Source of the DNA: G965202915 sp965205955
GTDB lineage: Bacteria; Pseudomonadota; Gammaproteobacteria; Eutrophobiales; Eutrophobiaceae
Direction: 5' to 3'
DNA length: 64,000 nt
Assembly (NCBI GenBank): GCA_965205955.1
Contig: OZ242192.1
Span: 372,001 to 436,000, forward strand
Shown: positions 60,395 through 64,000 of the stretch, piece by piece
Layout: each line of letters begins with the position of its first letter
Numbering within the stretch: position 1 is the first letter of the stretch
The notes under the pieces: model-generated
Databases searched by the model: none
The model's input: the letters and a program-made list of their open reading frames with translations, nothing else
What the model was told of the DNA's origin: nothing
Position numbers and translations under genes: made by a program

Positions 60395-61161
60395 GCTATA
60401 AGACGAACCTCGATATTTCTTTCGGCCATATACCGTTTTGCCTGCTTAATAGTATATTCCCCAAAATGGAAAATGCTTGCAGCGAGCACGGCATCCGCCT
60501 TCCCGCCATGTATACCATCGACCAGGTGCTGCAGAGTCCCGACTCCACCAGAAGCAATCACCGGGATATTGACGCCATCGCTTACAGACCGTGTCAGTGC
60601 CAGGTCAAAACCATCTCTTGTGCCGTCACAGTCCATACTGGTCAGCAGTATTTCACCGGCGCCGTCCCCGGCCATCCGTTTTGCCCATTCAATGGCATCG
60701 AGCCCGGTAGTCCTGCGCCCCCCGTGGGTATAGACTTCCCAGTTATTTTTATCGAGGGACCGCCTGGCGTCGATTGCAAGGACTATGCATTGTGAGCCAA
60801 AACAATCAGCCGCCAATGGAACCAGCTCCGGATCAGCAACGGCGGCCGTATTGATGCTTACCTTGTCCGCACCGGCATTCAGCATTTGTTGAATATCATC
60901 AATACTTCGTATCCCACCCCCGACAGTCAGAGGAATAAAGACCTGATCAGCGACTTCCTCCACTACATGAACCATATTTTCACGCTCATCACTGCTGGCG
61001 GTAATATCGAGAAAGACCAGCTCATCGGCGCCCTGCTGATCATAATGCCGGGCGGCCTCTACCGGGCTGCCCGCATCCCGGATATCGACAAAGCGCACCC
61101 CCTTGACCACCCTTCCCATATCGATATCCAGACAGGGAATAATACGCCTGGCGAGACTCAT
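60391..61161 (-). CDS. hisF: Imidazole glycerol phosphate synthase cyclase subunit
   Basis: The TIM-barrel subunit that uses ammonia from HisH. Both catalytic aspartates appear in RIIPCLDIDMGRVVKG and LTSMDCDGTRDGFD. At 256 residues it is normal. Overlap with hisA is 4 bases. The partner hisH is not in the window and hisA, F, I and E form one operon with overlapping ends. Confidence 0.97.
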   Translation of the reverse strand: MSLARRIIPCLDIDMGRVVKGVRFVDIRDAGSPVEAARHYDQQGADELVFLDITASSDERENMVHVVEEVADQVFIPLTVGGGIRSIDDIQQMLNAGADKVSINTAAVADPELVPLAADCFGSQCIVLAIDARRSLDKNNWEVYTHGGRRTTGLDAIEWAKRMAGDGAGEILLTSMDCDGTRDGFDLALTRSVSDGVNIPVIASGGVGTLQHLVDGIHGGKADAVLAASIFHFGEYTIKQAKRYMAERNIEVRLIA

Positions 61162-61901
61162 TGCACCGGGCAGATCTCATCTGCCAGTCTTTGTGCCTCG
61201 GACAAATTCAGCGTACCCTCATAGATTGCCCGGCCGGTGATTGCCCCGAAAATACCCTTTTCCGCAAACTCACATAAGGCCCGCACATCATCGAGATTGC
61301 GCAATCCTCCCGAGGCAATTACCGGAATGGTGACTTGTTCACACAAGGCAACTGTGGCATCGATATTGATTCTACTCAACATACCGTCACGGCTGATGTC
61401 GGTGAAGATAATAGCGGATACGCCGCTGTCTTCCAAACCCCTTGCCATATCGGCCGCTTTCTGCCCCGATAGTTTTGCCCAGCCGTCGGTTGCCAGAGCG
61501 CCGTTTTTTACATCGAGGGCGACAATAATATGGCCGGGGAACTCAACACAGACCCTCGATACAAAATCCGGCGTACTCACCGCGCGGGTGCCGATGATCA
61601 CATAATTTATTCCCAACTCCAGATAAGCCCGGATAGTCTCCTCATCCCGAATGCCGCCGCCGGCCTGGATCGATATACCGGGATTGGCCTTGACTATCGA
61701 GCGTATACTGTTCAGGTTCACCGGCTCCCCCGTTACGGCGCCGTCCAGATCGATAATATGCAGGCGTCTGGCGCCGGCCCCGACCCATTTGCCCGCCATG
61801 AATGCCGGATCATCACTATATATCGTAACCTTATCCATTTGCCCCTGGGCGAGCCGGACGCATTTACCGTCCTTAATATCAATTCCGGGTATTAACAGCA
61901 T
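61158..61901 (-). CDS. hisA: ProFAR isomerase
   Basis: A TIM-barrel isomerase (1-(5-phosphoribosyl)-5-[(phosphoribosylamino)methylideneamino]imidazole-4-carboxamide isomerase). Catalytic residues occur in LLIPGIDIKDGKCVRL and IFTDISRDGML. It has 247 residues. It starts 14 bases after the polA stop, so polA may be cotranscribed with the his genes. Confidence 0.96.
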   Translation of the reverse strand: MLLIPGIDIKDGKCVRLAQGQMDKVTIYSDDPAFMAGKWVGAGARRLHIIDLDGAVTGEPVNLNSIRSIVKANPGISIQAGGGIRDEETIRAYLELGINYVIIGTRAVSTPDFVSRVCVEFPGHIIVALDVKNGALATDGWAKLSGQKAADMARGLEDSGVSAIIFTDISRDGMLSRINIDATVALCEQVTIPVIASGGLRNLDDVRALCEFAEKGIFGAITGRAIYEGTLNLSEAQRLADEICPVQ

Positions 61902-61915
61902 AACGCGCAGTCCCT

Positions 61916-64000
61916 CTAATGAGCCATATCCCAGTTTGCGCCATAACCAATATCCACTTTCAGGGGCGCATCGAGTCTGGCGGCGTTGGCCATCAATTCA
62001 TCGATCTTTTTACTCACTTCAACAACATCATCTCTGGCCACCTCAAATACCAGTTCGTCGTGCACCTGCATAATCATCTTCGCATCGATCCGTTCATCGG
62101 CCAGCGCCCGGTCGATATTGATCATTGCTATTTTGATAATATCAGCGGCCGTCCCCTGCATAGGCGCATTGATAGCCGTTCGCTCGGCATACTGCCGGCG
62201 GATGGCATTTTCGGCATTGATGTCCGGCAGGAATAATCTGCGCTTAAACACAGTTTCCACATACCCCTTTTCCCTTGCCCGGGCGCGGATAGTATCCATA
62301 TAAACCCGTACACCGGGATAGCGGTTGAAATAAAGAGCTATATATTCCTCGGCCTGTTCGCGGCCTATCCTCAGTTGTTTCGCAAGGCCAAAGGCGGACA
62401 TGCCGTAAATCAGGCCAAAATTGATTGCCTTGGCCGCGCGCCGCTGTGAATCACTGACCTCATCTATTCCGGTTATAAAGACTTCCGCCGCAGTCTGGCA
62501 ATGTATATCATTGCCGGCCGCAAAGGCCTCAAGCAGTTTTTTATCGCCCGACAGATGAGCCATAATGCGCAGCTCTATTTGTGAATAATCTGCAGACAGC
62601 AATAAATACCCTTCCGGACAAATAAATGCCTGGCGGATTTTTCTCCCCCGTTCATTCCTGATAGGGATGTTTTGCAGATTTGGATCCGAAGAAGACAATC
62701 TGCCGGTCACCGCCACAGCCTGATGATACGAAGTATGAATGCGGCCGGTTTCATCATTAATTTGCTGCGGCAGTTTTTCAGTATAAGTCGAACGCAGCTT
62801 GCTCAATTCACGATATTTCAGAATCAACCCGGGCAGCTCATGCTTTTCCGCCAGACTCTGCAGCACCGATTCGGCCGTTGATGGCTGTCCCCCCGAGGTC
62901 TTGGCCCGGACCGGCAGTCCCAGTTTTTCGTACAATATCGTCCGTATCTGTTTAGGAGAATTGATATTGAACCTTTGCCCGGCAAGTTCCTCCGCCTGCA
63001 GTTGCAGGGCGCTCATTTCCTCCTCCATCTCACGGCTATGCCGGCGGAGCATTTCCGTATCGATCCTGACCCCGTGTCGCTCCATCCCTGCCAGCACCGA
63101 AAGCAGCGGGATCTCGACCTTTTGGTACAGATCGTCCAGTTCCGGCCGGGCGCTTATTTCAGGATAAAGTATCTTATGCAGGCGCAGAACCATATCCACA
63201 TCTTCCGCGGCATATGAGGCGGCCTGTTCAATAGCAACCTGACTGAACGGGATTTGTTTTTTCCCCTTGCCGGCAATGTCCTCATAGCGAATGGTGTCAT
63301 AATTCAGGCGGGTTTTTGCCAGCGCATTGATATCGTGCCGTTCCGTTGCGGTGCTTTCTATAATATAGGATTGCAGCATGGTATCGTGAGTGATCCCGGC
63401 AAGTTCGATGCCGTAATTGGCCAGAACATGCTTGTGATACTTCAGGTCTTGCCCGATCTTGGCGATCTCTCCGTTTTCCAGCACAGGCTTCAGTTTACTC
63501 AACGCAGTATCGATGCACATCTGTGCCGGTGTGCCGGGATCCTCATGTGCCAACGGCAAATAAGCCGCCTTTCCGGGGGCGACGGCAAGAGAAACCCCCA
63601 CCAACTGCGCCCGCATATAGTCCGGCCCGGGGACGGTTTCAGTTTCGATGGAAACCAGTTCCGCCTGCTCCAGCGCGGCGACCCATTTATCCAGTTCCGC
63701 CTCGTCGAATAAAATTTCATATTCCGCATCCTTTTCCCGGGGCTTGTCGTTGCCGGCCGTCTGCCCCAGTTCCTCGCTCCAGCGTCTGAAATTCCAATAT
63801 GCGTACATCTCGGCCAGTGCCGCATTATCGGCCTCTCTGACAACCAACTCTTCCGGAGCCCGCCCGATATCCACGTCGTATTTGAGCGTGACCAGCTCTC
63901 TGGAAAGCGCAATTTCAGGGAGAAAATCCCTCAGGTTCTCCCCCACCTTGCCCGCTATTTTGTCGGCGTTGGCGATAATTTCATCCAGCGAGCCGTAGGT
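61916..64000 (-). CDS. polA: DNA polymerase I, C-terminal two thirds (5' end outside window)
   Basis: The gene continues past the right edge; the visible part starts in the last piece of the 5' nuclease domain (YGSLDEIIANADKIAGKVGENLRDF) and includes the exonuclease-like and polymerase domains. The polymerase is intact: SADYSQIELRIMAHL, RRAAKAINFGLIYGMSAFGLA and MQVHDELVFEV. The exonuclease-like domain has Exo I as I-E-T-E instead of F-D-T-E, and Exo II as D-L-K-Y-H (His codon 63434-63436) instead of N-L-K-Y-D. Exo III (YAAEDVD) is kept. The 3'-5' proofreading activity may therefore be weak or lost. hisA follows after 14 bases. Confidence 0.95.
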   Translation of the reverse strand, partial: TYGSLDEIIANADKIAGKVGENLRDFLPEIALSRELVTLKYDVDIGRAPEELVVREADNAALAEMYAYWNFRRWSEELGQTAGNDKPREKDAEYEILFDEAELDKWVAALEQAELVSIETETVPGPDYMRAQLVGVSLAVAPGKAAYLPLAHEDPGTPAQMCIDTALSKLKPVLENGEIAKIGQDLKYHKHVLANYGIELAGITHDTMLQSYIIESTATERHDINALAKTRLNYDTIRYEDIAGKGKKQIPFSQVAIEQAASYAAEDVDMVLRLHKILYPEISARPELDDLYQKVEIPLLSVLAGMERHGVRIDTEMLRRHSREMEEEMSALQLQAEELAGQRFNINSPKQIRTILYEKLGLPVRAKTSGGQPSTAESVLQSLAEKHELPGLILKYRELSKLRSTYTEKLPQQINDETGRIHTSYHQAVAVTGRLSSSDPNLQNIPIRNERGRKIRQAFICPEGYLLLSADYSQIELRIMAHLSGDKKLLEAFAAGNDIHCQTAAEVFITGIDEVSDSQRRAAKAINFGLIYGMSAFGLAKQLRIGREQAEEYIALYFNRYPGVRVYMDTIRARAREKGYVETVFKRRLFLPDINAENAIRRQYAERTAINAPMQGTAADIIKIAMINIDRALADERIDAKMIMQVHDELVFEVARDDVVEVSKKIDELMANAARLDAPLKVDIGYGANWDMAH

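Overview
The window reads as a chromosomal segment of a gammaproteobacterium that I cannot name, probably an uncultured one. The evidence is the gene set and order: dnaQ-rnhA-SAM methyltransferase-gloB as in enterics, glyQ-glyS-gmhB-plsC, separate hisI and hisE, ccmABCD, CGFS glutaredoxin, Gram-negative lipoproteins and an E. coli-like GyrB. The replication-initiation locus (dnaA, dnaN, gyrB, two parS-like sites) lies near the right end, so the window is origin-proximal.

Left third (1-18.6 kb): the 5' part of prlC; a short Mrp-like antiporter operon (C, D, D, small protein, NuoL-like D) without its usual A/B/E/F/G partners; psd; the glyQ-glyS-gmhB-plsC operon; a GldA/F/G-type ABC exporter operon with a DUF4340 protein; a DUF1399-like protein next to a periplasmic cupredoxin.

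Defence island (18.8-31.6 kb): a type III restriction-modification locus whose mod and res genes are pushed apart by about 7.3 kb of cassettes: a zinc-ribbon DUF4145 gene, an AAA ATPase with an unknown partner, a broken second DUF4145 copy, an OLD-like ATPase/TOPRIM protein and an ImmA/IrrE-PIN pair. The junctions carry repeated copies of the mod 3' end and the res 5' end, twice joined into the same 75-codon chimera. The arms appear to bring a ribosome-binding site, a stop codon and the next start codon, so the locus looks like a translation-ready cassette platform.

Middle (31.7-42.2 kb): housekeeping genes, including an M20 peptidase, tRNA-Gln, ccmABCD, grxD, dnaQ, rnhA, gloB and a fused acyltransferase/acyl-ACP synthetase.

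42.4-49.6 kb: a compact seven-gene operon encoding a membrane PEGA/SUMF1-fold protein, a small secreted protein, a MotA/TolQ/ExbB-type channel protein, an Hsp70/actin-like protein, two von Willebrand A proteins and a lipoprotein. Both VWA proteins have an N-terminal helix carrying Asp17, reminiscent of ExbD and MotB. I read this as a possible undescribed ion-driven envelope machine; together with the cassette array it is the main discovery candidate.

Right end (49.8-64 kb): a LOG-like protein, an RDD protein, tRNA-Ser, a lipoprotein, purC, a beta carbonic anhydrase, a rhomboid protease, then gyrB, dnaN, dnaA, hisEIFA and most of polA. recF is missing between dnaN and gyrB. PolA has lost two of its canonical proofreading-exonuclease residues.
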